Source: Fulverythrobacter ferritrahens (lineage in GTDB: Bacteria > Pseudomonadota > Alphaproteobacteria > Sphingomonadales > Sphingomonadaceae). From it: a stretch of DNA of 64,000 nucleotides. Position 1 is the stretch's first letter. Each line of letters begins with the position of its first letter. This document shows, piece by piece, positions 45,299 to 54,082 of this stretch. Made by a program: the position numbers and the translations under genes. The stretch lies in the NCBI RefSeq assembly GCF_020539485.1, contig NZ_JACDXU010000001.1, forward strand, positions 868,001 through 932,000, given 5' to 3'. The notes under the pieces were generated by a model. That model made no database searches, was not told the DNA's origin, and saw only the letters and a list, made by a program, of their open reading frames with translations.

Positions 45299-46840
45299 GT
45301 GTCCGCAATCCGCCATGCCCTGTCGGTCAAACGCACCGACGACTTCGCCCAATGGTATCAGGAAGTCATTTCCGCCGCCGATCTTGCCGAGGAATCGGGT
45401 GTGCGTGGCTGTATGGTCATCAAGCCGTGGGGCTATGGCATCTGGGAACGCATCCAGCGCCTGATGGATACCCGCATCAAGGCTGCAGGGGTGCAGAACT
45501 GCTATTTCCCGATCTTCATCCCGCTCTCCAACTTCGAGCGCGAAGCGGAGCATGTGGAAGGTTTCGCCAAGGAAATGGCGGTCGTTACCCATCACCGCCT
45601 GATTGCCGATGGCAAGGGCGGGCTGGTGCCCGATCCCGATGCGAAGCTGGAAGAGCCACTGGTGGTTCGCCCCACGTCCGAGACGATCATCGGCGATGCC
45701 ATGGCGCGCTGGGTGCAGAGCTGGCGAGATCTGCCGTTGCTCACCAATCAATGGGCCAATGTCGTGCGCTGGGAAATGCGCACCCGCATGTTCCTGCGGA
45801 CCAGCGAATTCCTCTGGCAGGAAGGTCATACGGCGCATGAAAATCGCGACAGCGCGATGGAAGAGACCAAGCGCGCGCTGGAAATGTATCGTGCCTGCGC
45901 GGAAGACGAGCTGGCCCTGCCGGTGATCGCGGGCGAGAAGCCCGAGAATGAGCGTTTCCCCGGCGCGGAGGAAACCTGGTCGATCGAGGCGATGATGCAG
46001 GATGGCAAGGCGCTGCAGGCAGGTACCAGCCATTATCTTGGCACCAATTTCGCGGAAGCGGCCGGCATTCGCTATCAGGATCGCGAAGGCAGCCAGCAAT
46101 TCTGCCACACGACCAGCTGGGGTGTGTCCACCCGCCTGATCGGCGGCGTGATCATGACCCATGGCGACGATGACGGGCTGCGCGTGCCGCCAGCCATCGC
46201 CCCCTACCAGATCGTGATTGTGCCGATGCTGCGCGAAGACGATGGCGATGCTGCACTGCTGGTCTATTGCGAGGAATTGCGCGCCGCTCTGGCCAGCCAG
46301 CAGGCGCTCGGCGAGGCCGTGCGCGTTCTGCTGGACAAGACGCCGGGCAAGGCCGCTGCCAAGCGTTGGGATTGGGTGCGCAAGGGCGCCCCGATCCTCG
46401 TCGAAGTCGGCCCGCGCGACATGTCGGAAGGCAAGGTTGCCGTGCTGCGCCGCGACAAGATCTGGAACGACGCAGGCAAGACGGCTTTCGCCTTCACCGC
46501 GCGCGATGACTTCGCGGCCAATGCTGCTGCCATGCTGGCGGATATCCAGTCCTCGCTTTACGAGGAAGCCAAGGCGCGCCGCGATGCGAACATTACGCGC
46601 GGCGTCACCTCGCTGGATGATCTGGCCGCCTTCTATTCCGACGATGCCCGCTATCCGGGTTGGGTGGAAGTCCAGTGGTCCAAGCCCACGGGCGAGGCGC
46701 TCGATAAGGTTGTGGAACAGCTCAAGGCTTTGAAGCTGACAATCCGCAACGTGCCGATCGGCGCGGAACCAGCAGATAGCGCCTGTATCTTCACGGGAGA
46801 AAAGGCCGTGGAACGCATTCTGGTTGCGCGGGCCTATTGA
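45299..46840 (+). CDS. proS: Prolyl-tRNA synthetase (short archaeal/eukaryotic-type)
   Basis: About 513 residues. Class II motifs include QNCYFPIFIPLSNFEREAEHVEGFAKE, TSETIIGDAMARWVQSWRDLPLL and the anticodon-binding C-terminus IVIVPMLREDD, ending VARAY. It lacks the INS editing insertion of the longer bacterial-type enzyme, so it is the archaeal/eukaryote-like form used by sphingomonads. The start is GTG at 45299 with AGAGGCA; the longer frame start at 45185 adds non-conserved residues. Confidence 0.93.
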   Translation: MSAIRHALSVKRTDDFAQWYQEVISAADLAEESGVRGCMVIKPWGYGIWERIQRLMDTRIKAAGVQNCYFPIFIPLSNFEREAEHVEGFAKEMAVVTHHRLIADGKGGLVPDPDAKLEEPLVVRPTSETIIGDAMARWVQSWRDLPLLTNQWANVVRWEMRTRMFLRTSEFLWQEGHTAHENRDSAMEETKRALEMYRACAEDELALPVIAGEKPENERFPGAEETWSIEAMMQDGKALQAGTSHYLGTNFAEAAGIRYQDREGSQQFCHTTSWGVSTRLIGGVIMTHGDDDGLRVPPAIAPYQIVIVPMLREDDGDAALLVYCEELRAALASQQALGEAVRVLLDKTPGKAAAKRWDWVRKGAPILVEVGPRDMSEGKVAVLRRDKIWNDAGKTAFAFTARDDFAANAAAMLADIQSSLYEEAKARRDANITRGVTSLDDLAAFYSDDARYPGWVEVQWSKPTGEALDKVVEQLKALKLTIRNVPIGAEPADSACIFTGEKAVERILVARAY

Positions 46841-46847
46841 TAATCGC

Positions 46848-46940
46848 TCGTCATTGCGGCGGCAAAACCGCGTGGCAATCCAGGGAGTAACCCATTGGGG
46901 CCTGGATTGCCGCGGAATCTCCGGTTCCTCGCAATGACGA
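46848..46940. repeat. Nested inverted repeat, GTCATTGC...GGCAATCCAGG type
   Basis: Outer arms TCGTCATTGC (46848-46857) and GCAATGACGA (46931-46940) and inner arms GGCAATCCAGG (46874-46884) and CCTGGATTGCC (46901-46911) form a two-tier hairpin. It belongs to another common alphaproteobacterial dispersed family, sitting between the convergent proS and M3 peptidase genes, where it can also end transcription. Confidence 0.82.
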
Positions 46941-46952
46941 AGAATTGGCGCG

Positions 46953-48980
46953 TTACTGTGCGGCCTTGGCCATTTCCGCGCGATAGGCATCGAGGGTGAT
47001 GTCGCGGCCCAGGAAATCGCGCACCAGTTCGGCCGCAGGCTTGGTGCCGCCCATGGCGAGAACCTTCTCGCGATAATCCTTCGCAGTCGCCTTGTTGCGC
47101 AGGCCTTCCCCGGAGAAGCGGGTGAACAGATCATCCGCAATCACCTTGGACCAGCGATAGGTGTAATAGATCGCGGAATAGCCGTTCAGATGGCCGAAGG
47201 CAGCCTGCATCTCCACGAAATCCGGCGTGGGGATCAGGTCGAACGCGCCGCGATAATAGCGGGCGGCGTCGCCCATATTCTCCGGCACCGGCTGCTGGTG
47301 GAATTCCAGCGAGATGTTGGAATAGCCCAGCTGACGCATGTCGCCGAAGCCCGCGTTGAAGAGGCGCGCCCGGTTCATTTTCTCGACAAGTTCGCGTGGG
47401 ATGGGATTGCCGTCCTTGTCCTTCGCGAAGGTCTTGAGCGTATCGTAGTCATAGACCCAGTTTTCCAGCATCTGGGAAGGCGCTTCCACGAAGTCCCACT
47501 CCGTCGCCACGCCTGACTGGCCGAACCAGCGCTGCGTGCCGCCGAAGATGCCGTGGATCAGGTGGCCGAATTCGTGGAGGAATGTCTCCACATCACCATG
47601 TTCCATCAAGCCGGTGGTGTGATCGCCCTTCGCCATGTTCATCACCAGCGCGCCCAGCGGCACGGCCTTACCCGGAATGCCGGGACGCAGGGGCACCATG
47701 TTGGCGTGGCTGTATTTACCGGGGCGGGGATGGGAATCGAGATAGAAGCGCCCGATCAGCTTGCCCTGATCGTAGACCTCGTAAGGCTCCACATCCTTGT
47801 CCCAAACGGCGGTTTTCCAACGGCGGATTTCCACGCCGAACAGATCCTGCGTCAGCTTCAGGATGCCGTCGCGCACATCGTTATAGGCGAAGTATTTGCG
47901 CGCTTCCTGCGGATTGTAATCATAATAGCGCTGCTGGACGATGGGGGAGAGCCAGGCCGTTTCCCAGAACTTGATGTCGGTCGCGCCGGGGCGCAGTTCC
48001 TGCAGCACGGCCAGGTTCTTGGCATAGTCGCCCTTCGCTGCGGGCAGGGCGGCTTCGGCCATATCCTCCAGCAGCTTCTCCACCTTCTTGGGCGTGTTGA
48101 CCATCTTGTCCTCAAGCACCAGTTCCGCATAGTTGCGGCGCCCGAGCTTGTTGGCAAGTTGCTGGCGCAGATGGAGCAGTTCGCGCAGCTTCGCGTCATT
48201 CTCCGGGAAGGCGCGCTGGTTGTAGATTATGGACAAATCATGACGCAGCTTGTCGCTCTTGGCGTAGCTCATCACCGGCACGTAATCGGGAGTGGCGGTG
48301 GTGATTTCGACCAGACCATCCGGGCCGGGCCTGTGCGCGGCAATGTAGTCTTCCGGCAGGCCTTCCAGCTCTGACGGGGCGACCTTCAGCGATTTCTGCC
48401 CGGCCGCAATATTGCTGTCGAACTCATTGCCGACCTCTGCGATCTTTTCCTGCAATGCCTGGATTTCCGCCCGCTCGGCATCGTCCAGCGCAACCCCGCT
48501 ACGCTCGAACGAGGCGAGGGTCTGCTTCAGATAGAACCGGGTAGCCTCGTCTTCCTTCGAGGGATCGATCGCTTTCAGCCGGTCATAGATCGGGCGCGAG
48601 AGGCTGATCCTGCTGGAGAGGGTGGAGAGGCGCACCTGGCAGTTGCCGCCGGCATCGCGGCGGGGCTGGTCCGCCATGACTTCCTGATAGAGCGTGAATT
48701 CCCCGCTCCCGCCGCCGATCAGGGCGATCAGCTCGTCATAACGGGCAAGGCTGGTGTTCGCCGTGGCAGGGCCGGTTTCATTTTCCAGCTCAGCGATCCG
48801 CCGCTCGATCTCCTTCACGTAGAGGTCGCATTTGCCGTCGATAGTGGCCGCATCGGGCGCGGTGGCGAGCAGCGGCCCCATGAAGTCCACTACATTGCCG
48901 GGCTTGGCGGATTTCGCGGAGACGGGAGTGGCGGAAAGGGCGGTCGCGGCGAGCAGAATGCCCGCGAGCTGAATATGCAT
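46953..48980 (-). CDS. M3 family metallopeptidase (peptidyl-dipeptidase / oligopeptidase), exported
   Basis: A 675-residue zinc peptidase of the thimet oligopeptidase family. The zinc site is HEFGHLIHGIFGG, with the upstream GDHTTGLMEHGDVETF context; the conserved C-terminal FGHLNGYSAIYYTYRWSKVIADDL is present. A signal peptide (SATPVSAKS) suggests a periplasmic peptide-degrading enzyme, unlike cytosolic PrlC. It faces rnr from a 190-nt divergent spacer. Confidence 0.92.
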   Translation of the reverse strand: MHIQLAGILLAATALSATPVSAKSAKPGNVVDFMGPLLATAPDAATIDGKCDLYVKEIERRIAELENETGPATANTSLARYDELIALIGGGSGEFTLYQEVMADQPRRDAGGNCQVRLSTLSSRISLSRPIYDRLKAIDPSKEDEATRFYLKQTLASFERSGVALDDAERAEIQALQEKIAEVGNEFDSNIAAGQKSLKVAPSELEGLPEDYIAAHRPGPDGLVEITTATPDYVPVMSYAKSDKLRHDLSIIYNQRAFPENDAKLRELLHLRQQLANKLGRRNYAELVLEDKMVNTPKKVEKLLEDMAEAALPAAKGDYAKNLAVLQELRPGATDIKFWETAWLSPIVQQRYYDYNPQEARKYFAYNDVRDGILKLTQDLFGVEIRRWKTAVWDKDVEPYEVYDQGKLIGRFYLDSHPRPGKYSHANMVPLRPGIPGKAVPLGALVMNMAKGDHTTGLMEHGDVETFLHEFGHLIHGIFGGTQRWFGQSGVATEWDFVEAPSQMLENWVYDYDTLKTFAKDKDGNPIPRELVEKMNRARLFNAGFGDMRQLGYSNISLEFHQQPVPENMGDAARYYRGAFDLIPTPDFVEMQAAFGHLNGYSAIYYTYRWSKVIADDLFTRFSGEGLRNKATAKDYREKVLAMGGTKPAAELVRDFLGRDITLDAYRAEMAKAAQ

Positions 48981-49173
48981 GTGTCAGTCCCCAGGAGAAT
49001 TGGTATCCTTGGCAACTAGCGGCCATTGGGAGTTCCCGCAATCAAGCCGCGTTCGATAAAGAGCGGGCGAGGGCTGGCGAACGACTTGAATTGCCGACAT
49101 GAAGGCGCGGCAAACCGGGGATGTCGCGGCATACGCCCTTGTTAGTGCCCACGTTCCCGCCCATATTCCGGCC

Positions 49174-51480
49174 ATGTCATCTCCAAAAAATGCGCCTTCG
49201 CCCAAGAAGGTCCGTCGTGGCCCGAGGCCTGCCGTTCCCGGCCTGCCCACGCGGGAACAGATTCTCGATTTTATCCAGACCTCGAGTGAACCCGCCGGAA
49301 AGCGCGAGATCGCGCGCGCCTTCGGCCTGAAAGGGCAGGAAAAGATCGCGCTCAAGCGGCTGCTATCCGACATGGCCGACGAAGGTTTGATCGACGGGAA
49401 AAAGACCGCGTTTCACCGCATGGGCGGCGTGCCCAAGGTTACGGTGCTTCGCGTGGTCGAGATCGACGATGGGGAGGCTTTGGCCATTCCCGACAGCTGG
49501 GCGCCCGATGATGGCGCCCCGCCGCCGCGCCTGCGCCTGATCGAAAAGAAGCGCGGCCCCGGCAGACAGGCTGCGGTCAAGATGGGTGACCGGGTGCTAG
49601 CCCGTACGGAAGATACACAGACCGGGTGGATCGCCTATCCGATGAAAGTCCTCGCCTCCGCCGATGAAAGCGTGATGGGCGTGGTAGAGATTGACGGATC
49701 GGGCAAGGGCTGGCTCGCCTCGGTGGACAAGCGTATCCGCCATTCCTCGCCCATTGCCGATCTCGGTGGTGCGGAAGGCGGGCAGCTTGTGCTGGCGGAA
49801 CCCGCCGGGCGCTCGCCTCGCGCCGGGGTGAAGGTAGTGCAGGTGCTGGGCGATCCGCTCGCGCCCAAGGCCTTCAGCCTGATCGCCATCGCCAAATATG
49901 GCATCCCCTTCCATTTCGCGAATGAGACGCTGGAAGAGGCAAAGCTGGCAGCCAAATTGCCGCTGAGCGAGGAAAGGCGCGAGGATTTGCGCCATATTCC
50001 GATTGTCGCCATCGATCCCGCCGATGCGCGCGACCATGACGATGCGATCTGGGCCGAGCCCGACGGGAAGGGCGGCTTCAACGCCATCGTCGCCATCGCC
50101 GATGTCAGTTTCTATGTCCGCCCCGGCGGCAAACTGGACCGGGAGGCCAGGAAGCGCGGCAATTCGGTCTATTTCCCTGACCGCGTTGTGCCTATGCTGC
50201 CGGAGATTCTCAGCGCGGATGTCTGCTCGCTCAAGGAAGGGCAGGATCGCGCGGCGATGGCCTGCCATCTTTCCATCGATGCCAGCGGCAATGTGAAGGA
50301 ATGGCGCTTTACCCGCGCTATCGTGCGGATCGCGAAGAACATCGCTTATGAGAATGCTCAGGCAGCCATAGACGACGGTTCGGCCGACGATGTGCTGAAG
50401 AACCTGTGGACCTGCTGGCATGCGCTGGCTGATGCCCGCCACAAGCGCGATCCGCTGGAGCTGGAGCTGCCAGAACGCCGTGTGGTGCTGGACGAAAAGG
50501 GCCGCATTGCCGAAATCGCCATTCGCGAAAGGCTCGATGCCCACCGCGTGGTGGAAGATTTCATGATCGCGGCCAATGTCGCGGCGGCCAAGGCGCTGGA
50601 AAGCAAGGCGCATCCGGTAGTCTATCGCATCCACGAACCGCCGAGCCGGGAGAAGCTGGTCGCCCTGCGCGACTATCTCCAGACCTTCGAGAAGAAGCTC
50701 TCGCTCGGTCAGGTCATCACGCCCAGCCTGTTCAATCGCATGTTGAAGGACGTTGCGGACGAAAGCGAAAAGGCTCTGATCATGGAGGCGGTACTGCGCA
50801 GCCAGACGCAGGCCTATTACGGCCCGCGCAACGCCGGCCATTTCGGCCTCGCGCTGGGTAGCTACGCCCATTTCACTTCACCGATTCGCCGTTATGCCGA
50901 CCTTCTGGTGCATCGCGCTCTGGTGGACGGCTTCGGGCTCGAACAGCCGAAACCGAAGGACGATTTGCCCGCTACTTCAGGCCTGTCCGACCGTGATCGC
51001 GCCGATCTGGAGCGAGTGAGCGAAGCGATCAGCAGCGCCGAACGTCGCGCCATGGAGGCAGAGCGGGAGACGATCGACCGCTATGTCGCTGCATGGCTTT
51101 CCGGCCGGGTAGGCGAGGTTTTCGACACGCGGATCACCGGCGTTCAGAAATTCGGCTTCTTCGCCACTATCATAGCCCTCGGTGGGGACGGGCTGGTGCC
51201 GGTCTCCACGCTGGGGAACGATTATTATCATTATGACGATTCCGCCCAGGCGCTGGTAGGTGAACGTACACGCACGATCTACGCGATGGGCGACCGGCTG
51301 AAGCTGCGTCTGGCAGAGGCGAATCCGCTGACCGGCGCGCTGAAGTTTGAACTACCCGAAGGCGGTAGCGCGCCCATCGAACCGCGCGGCTCCAAGATGG
51401 AGCCCCGGAAGAAGGGCAAGCACGTGGTCGGTAAGCGGGGGCGGCCCGGCAATATCCGGCATCAGGGGAAGAAGCGGTAA
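49174..51480 (+). CDS. rnr: Ribonuclease R
   Basis: About 768 residues. N-terminal helix-turn-helix and cold-shock regions, the RNB catalytic domain with PADARDHDDAIW (four acidic residues binding Mg2+) and the S1 domain near FDTRITGVQKFGFFATI, then a basic Lys/Arg/Gly-rich tail. It degrades structured RNA in the 3'-5' direction. Start placement is uncertain: ATG at 49174 (MSSPKN) is by homology; ATG at 49099 is in frame, and neither has a good ribosome site. Confidence 0.94.
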   Translation: MSSPKNAPSPKKVRRGPRPAVPGLPTREQILDFIQTSSEPAGKREIARAFGLKGQEKIALKRLLSDMADEGLIDGKKTAFHRMGGVPKVTVLRVVEIDDGEALAIPDSWAPDDGAPPPRLRLIEKKRGPGRQAAVKMGDRVLARTEDTQTGWIAYPMKVLASADESVMGVVEIDGSGKGWLASVDKRIRHSSPIADLGGAEGGQLVLAEPAGRSPRAGVKVVQVLGDPLAPKAFSLIAIAKYGIPFHFANETLEEAKLAAKLPLSEERREDLRHIPIVAIDPADARDHDDAIWAEPDGKGGFNAIVAIADVSFYVRPGGKLDREARKRGNSVYFPDRVVPMLPEILSADVCSLKEGQDRAAMACHLSIDASGNVKEWRFTRAIVRIAKNIAYENAQAAIDDGSADDVLKNLWTCWHALADARHKRDPLELELPERRVVLDEKGRIAEIAIRERLDAHRVVEDFMIAANVAAAKALESKAHPVVYRIHEPPSREKLVALRDYLQTFEKKLSLGQVITPSLFNRMLKDVADESEKALIMEAVLRSQTQAYYGPRNAGHFGLALGSYAHFTSPIRRYADLLVHRALVDGFGLEQPKPKDDLPATSGLSDRDRADLERVSEAISSAERRAMEAERETIDRYVAAWLSGRVGEVFDTRITGVQKFGFFATIIALGGDGLVPVSTLGNDYYHYDDSAQALVGERTRTIYAMGDRLKLRLAEANPLTGALKFELPEGGSAPIEPRGSKMEPRKKGKHVVGKRGRPGNIRHQGKKR

Positions 51481-51503
51481 TTCAATCCGCTGCTTTCCCG
51501 GGC

Positions 51504-51595
51504 CCGCTCGGCCTGAGCTTGTCGAAGGCCACGCGATTCCGTTCGGGCTTGGCGCGAATGTGGCGTGTGTCCTTCGACAAGTTCAGAACGAACGG
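51504..51595. repeat. Inverted repeat, CTGAGCTTGTCGAAGG family
   Basis: CTGAGCTTGTCGAAGG at 51513-51528 and CCTTCGACAAGTTCAG at 51571-51586 are complementary with one mismatch; the wider arms (51504 onward and to 51595) also align. This is the dispersed repeat frequent between genes in sphingomonads. It lies between the convergent rnr and UspA genes. Confidence 0.85.
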
Positions 51596-51620
51596 ATGTG
51601 GTTGACTGGGTTGAACCCGC

Positions 51621-52073
51621 TCAACTCAGCCGATCGATATCCTCATCGGTCAGGGCCCCCGGCACAAGGAATACGGGGCAGGAGAGCCCTCCCGACGCCT
51701 GGCTGAAATGCGTCACCAGTGGGCCCGGATTACCCTCGCGCGCGGAGCCCAGCACCAGCGCGGCGACCTCCGGGTGTTCGAGCAGATATTGGCGGATGAC
51801 CTTCACCCCTTCGCCCTGGCGAACGGCGATAGTGGGCATCTTCCCGCTTTCGGTCAGCAGGCTGCCTGCCGCACTGGCGGCCAGCATCTCTGCCCGGTCG
51901 CGCGCTTCCTGTTCGATAGTGGCCTGGACGCCGCCGAAAGCCACGAAATCCTGCGGAGGGACGAGGGCGAGGATATGCACCCCGCCATCGGTCTTGGCTG
52001 CACGGCGGGAGGCAAAACGCAAGGCAACCCGCGCCTCTTCCGTTTCGTCCATGATCACCAGATAGACGCGCAT
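51621..52073 (-). CDS. Universal stress protein (UspA) family
   Basis: A 150-residue single UspA domain. The ATP-binding motif G-x2-G-x9-G(S/T) is seen loosely as LVLGSAREGNPGPLVTHFSQASGGLSCPVFLVPG. It likely buffers stress responses or nucleotide state. It faces the pdhC promoter region divergently. Confidence 0.87.
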   Translation of the reverse strand: MRVYLVIMDETEEARVALRFASRRAAKTDGGVHILALVPPQDFVAFGGVQATIEQEARDRAEMLAASAAGSLLTESGKMPTIAVRQGEGVKVIRQYLLEHPEVAALVLGSAREGNPGPLVTHFSQASGGLSCPVFLVPGALTDEDIDRLS

Positions 52074-52221
52074 TTTCTGCTCTCCCTGCGGAACCCTATC
52101 CGCTTAAAGGCGCTGTCAGGCAAGACGGATGCTGATTTTGCGCTAGTGAGCCCTTGCCCCCGCGCGCCAAATTGGCCAGAGAACCACCCGTCAAACACCA
52201 GAAGGACGAAATCTTTCCGCC

Positions 52222-53505
52222 ATGTCCATTGCGATCAAGATGCCCGCTTTGTCCCCCACCATGGAGGAGGGCACTCTGGCCCGCTGGCTGGTCAAGGTTG
52301 GAGACAAGGTGTCGGCCGGTGACATCATGGCCGAGATCGAGACCGACAAGGCCACGATGGAATTCGAAGCGGTGGATGAAGGCACCATTGCCGACATCGC
52401 GATCGCCGAAGGCACCGAGGGTGTGAAGGTCGGTACCGTGATCGCCACCCTGGCTGAAGAAGGCGAAGATGTGGCGAGCGTGAAGCCCGCTGGCGGCGCT
52501 GCGGCGCCTGCTGTCGCTCCTGCTCCCAAGGCCGAAAGCGCACCCGCACCGGTTGTTGCGCCGCCCCCGGCTCCCGCCCCGGCAGCCACTGCTCCGGCCC
52601 CTGCTGCTAACGCGGGTGAGCGAGTGATCGCATCCCCGCTGGCCAAGCGTATCGCGGCCGACAAGGGCGTCGATCTGAAGGCGGTGAAGGGTACGGGCCC
52701 GCATGGTCGCATCGTGAAGGCAGACGTGGAAGGCGCGAAGCCCGGTGCAACCGCTCCGGCGCCTGTGGCAACTTCCGCCCCCGCCGCTGCGCCGGTTCAG
52801 GCGCAGGATTTCGGCATTCCGCACGAAGTCGAAAAGCTCTCCGGCATGCGCAAGACCATTGCGCGCCGCCTGACCGAGTCCAAGCAGCAGATTCCGCATA
52901 TCTACCTCACGGTGGACATCCAGCTCGATGCGCTCCTCAAGCTGCGCGGCGAGCTGAACGCGGCGCTGGAAGGCGAAGGCGTGAAGCTGTCGGTCAACGA
53001 TCTGCTGATCAAGGCTCTCGCCAAGGCCCTGCTGCGCGTGCCGGTGTGCAATGTGCAGTTCGCAGGTGACGAACTGATCAAGTTCAAGCGCGCCGATATT
53101 TCGGTGGCAGTCTCCATCCCCGGTGGGCTTATCACCCCGATCATCGCGGATGCCGGCAGCAAGTCGATTTCCCAGATCTCCAACGAGATGAAGGATCTCG
53201 CCGCCCGTGCCCGCGAAGGCAAGTTGGCGCCCAGCGAATATCAGGGCGGCACCGCCAGCCTTTCCAACATGGGCATGTTCGGCATCAAGCAGTTTGAGGC
53301 AGTGATCAATCCGCCGCAGGCGATGATCATGGCCATCGGTTCGGGCGAGAAGCGTCCCTATATCGTCGATGGCGCGCTGGGCGTCGCCACGGTGATGAGC
53401 GCGACCGGCAGCTTCGACCATCGGGCCATAGACGGCGCGGATGGCGCGCAGCTGATGCAGGTATTCAAGGAACTGATAGAGAAGCCGCTGGGCCTCATCG
53501 CCTGA
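52222..53505 (+). CDS. pdhC: Pyruvate dehydrogenase E2 (dihydrolipoyl acetyltransferase)
   Basis: 427 residues. One lipoyl domain (lipoylated Lys in [17 protein letters not shown], near 45), an Ala/Pro-rich linker, the E1/E3-binding domain [19 protein letters not shown] with [11 protein letters not shown], and the catalytic domain ending in [15 protein letters not shown] with HxxxDG. It is the acetyl-transferring core of the PDH complex. The E1 genes pdhA/pdhB are not in this window; the next dehydrogenase gene is lpd, 577 nt on. A 2-oxoglutarate E2 is less likely given the linker and motif context. Confidence 0.9.
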   Translation: MSIAIKMPALSPTMEEGTLARWLVKVGDKVSAGDIMAEIETDKATMEFEAVDEGTIADIAIAEGTEGVKVGTVIATLAEEGEDVASVKPAGGAAAPAVAPAPKAESAPAPVVAPPPAPAPAATAPAPAANAGERVIASPLAKRIAADKGVDLKAVKGTGPHGRIVKADVEGAKPGATAPAPVATSAPAAAPVQAQDFGIPHEVEKLSGMRKTIARRLTESKQQIPHIYLTVDIQLDALLKLRGELNAALEGEGVKLSVNDLLIKALAKALLRVPVCNVQFAGDELIKFKRADISVAVSIPGGLITPIIADAGSKSISQISNEMKDLAARAREGKLAPSEYQGGTASLSNMGMFGIKQFEAVINPPQAMIMAIGSGEKRPYIVDGALGVATVMSATGSFDHRAIDGADGAQLMQVFKELIEKPLGLIA

Positions 53506-53545
53506 GGCTTTCGTACACACGCACCGGGAGGATAAGTTCCTCACC

Positions 53546-53698
53546 ATGAATTCGCAGTTTTCCTCTTCGGATCGGGCCAGGGGCACGATCTTGGAAAGTC
53601 ACATGGCTTTTCAGGCAAGTGATTGGGAGAGCAGTGAAAAAATGGAAGAGCTTGCGTGTTTCGCAGCCCCATCTGCGTCAATTTCGGCGAGGCATTGA
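53546..53698 (+). CDS. Small ORF of 50 codons before the thioesterase gene
   Basis: An ATG at 53546 has GGGAGG about 15 bases upstream and opens a 50-residue frame (MNSQFSSSDRARGTILESHM at the start), ending with TGA at 53696-53698, immediately before the GTG start of the thioesterase. The peptide is polar and acidic with no recognised domain. It may be a real small protein or a leader that couples translation; the low-GC, non-periodic look of the spacer also fits random sequence. Confidence 0.3.
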   Translation: MNSQFSSSDRARGTILESHMAFQASDWESSEKMEELACFAAPSASISARH

Positions 53699-54076
53699 GT
53701 GACTGAGAAGCGCGATCCCGCCATCCGGGTCACGGCCATGCCCGCCGATGCCAATGCCTATGGCGACATATTCGGCGGCTGGCTGGTCAGCATTATGGAC
53801 AATGGCGCCGGGCTGATGGCCGCGCGCCGTGCCAAGGGCAGGGCCGTCACCGTGGCCATTGACGGGATGCAGTTCCACGAACCGGTGAAGGTGGGGGACG
53901 AGGTTTCGGTCTATGGCACGATCGAAAAGGTCGGCCGCACCAGCATGGTCATCGCCGTCGAAGCCTGGCGCCGTCCGCGCCATCTGGAAGAGGCGGCAAA
54001 GGTAACGCAGGCGAAGTTCACCTTCGTCGCAGTCGACGACAATGGGCACCCGCGCCCAGTAGACGCTCAGGAGTAA
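53699..54076 (+). CDS. Acyl-CoA thioesterase (YciA-like hotdog)
   Basis: A 125-residue hotdog enzyme. MPADANAYGDIFGGWLVSIMDNGAGLMAARRAKGRAVTVAIDGMQFHEPV covers the hotdog helix and substrate region of the YciA/BACH type, which hydrolyses acyl-CoA thioesters. GTG is the start, with CGAGG before it; a TTG just upstream leads into a stop. It lies six nt from lpd and could serve the same acetyl-CoA node, but that is only context. Confidence 0.88.
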   Translation: MTEKRDPAIRVTAMPADANAYGDIFGGWLVSIMDNGAGLMAARRAKGRAVTVAIDGMQFHEPVKVGDEVSVYGTIEKVGRTSMVIAVEAWRRPRHLEEAAKVTQAKFTFVAVDDNGHPRPVDAQE

Positions 54077-54082
54077 TTCGAA

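Noticed and set aside
45086-47140. 684-codon minus-strand frame opposite proS
   Set aside because: Shadow of proS that also runs through the inverted repeat at 46848-46940.
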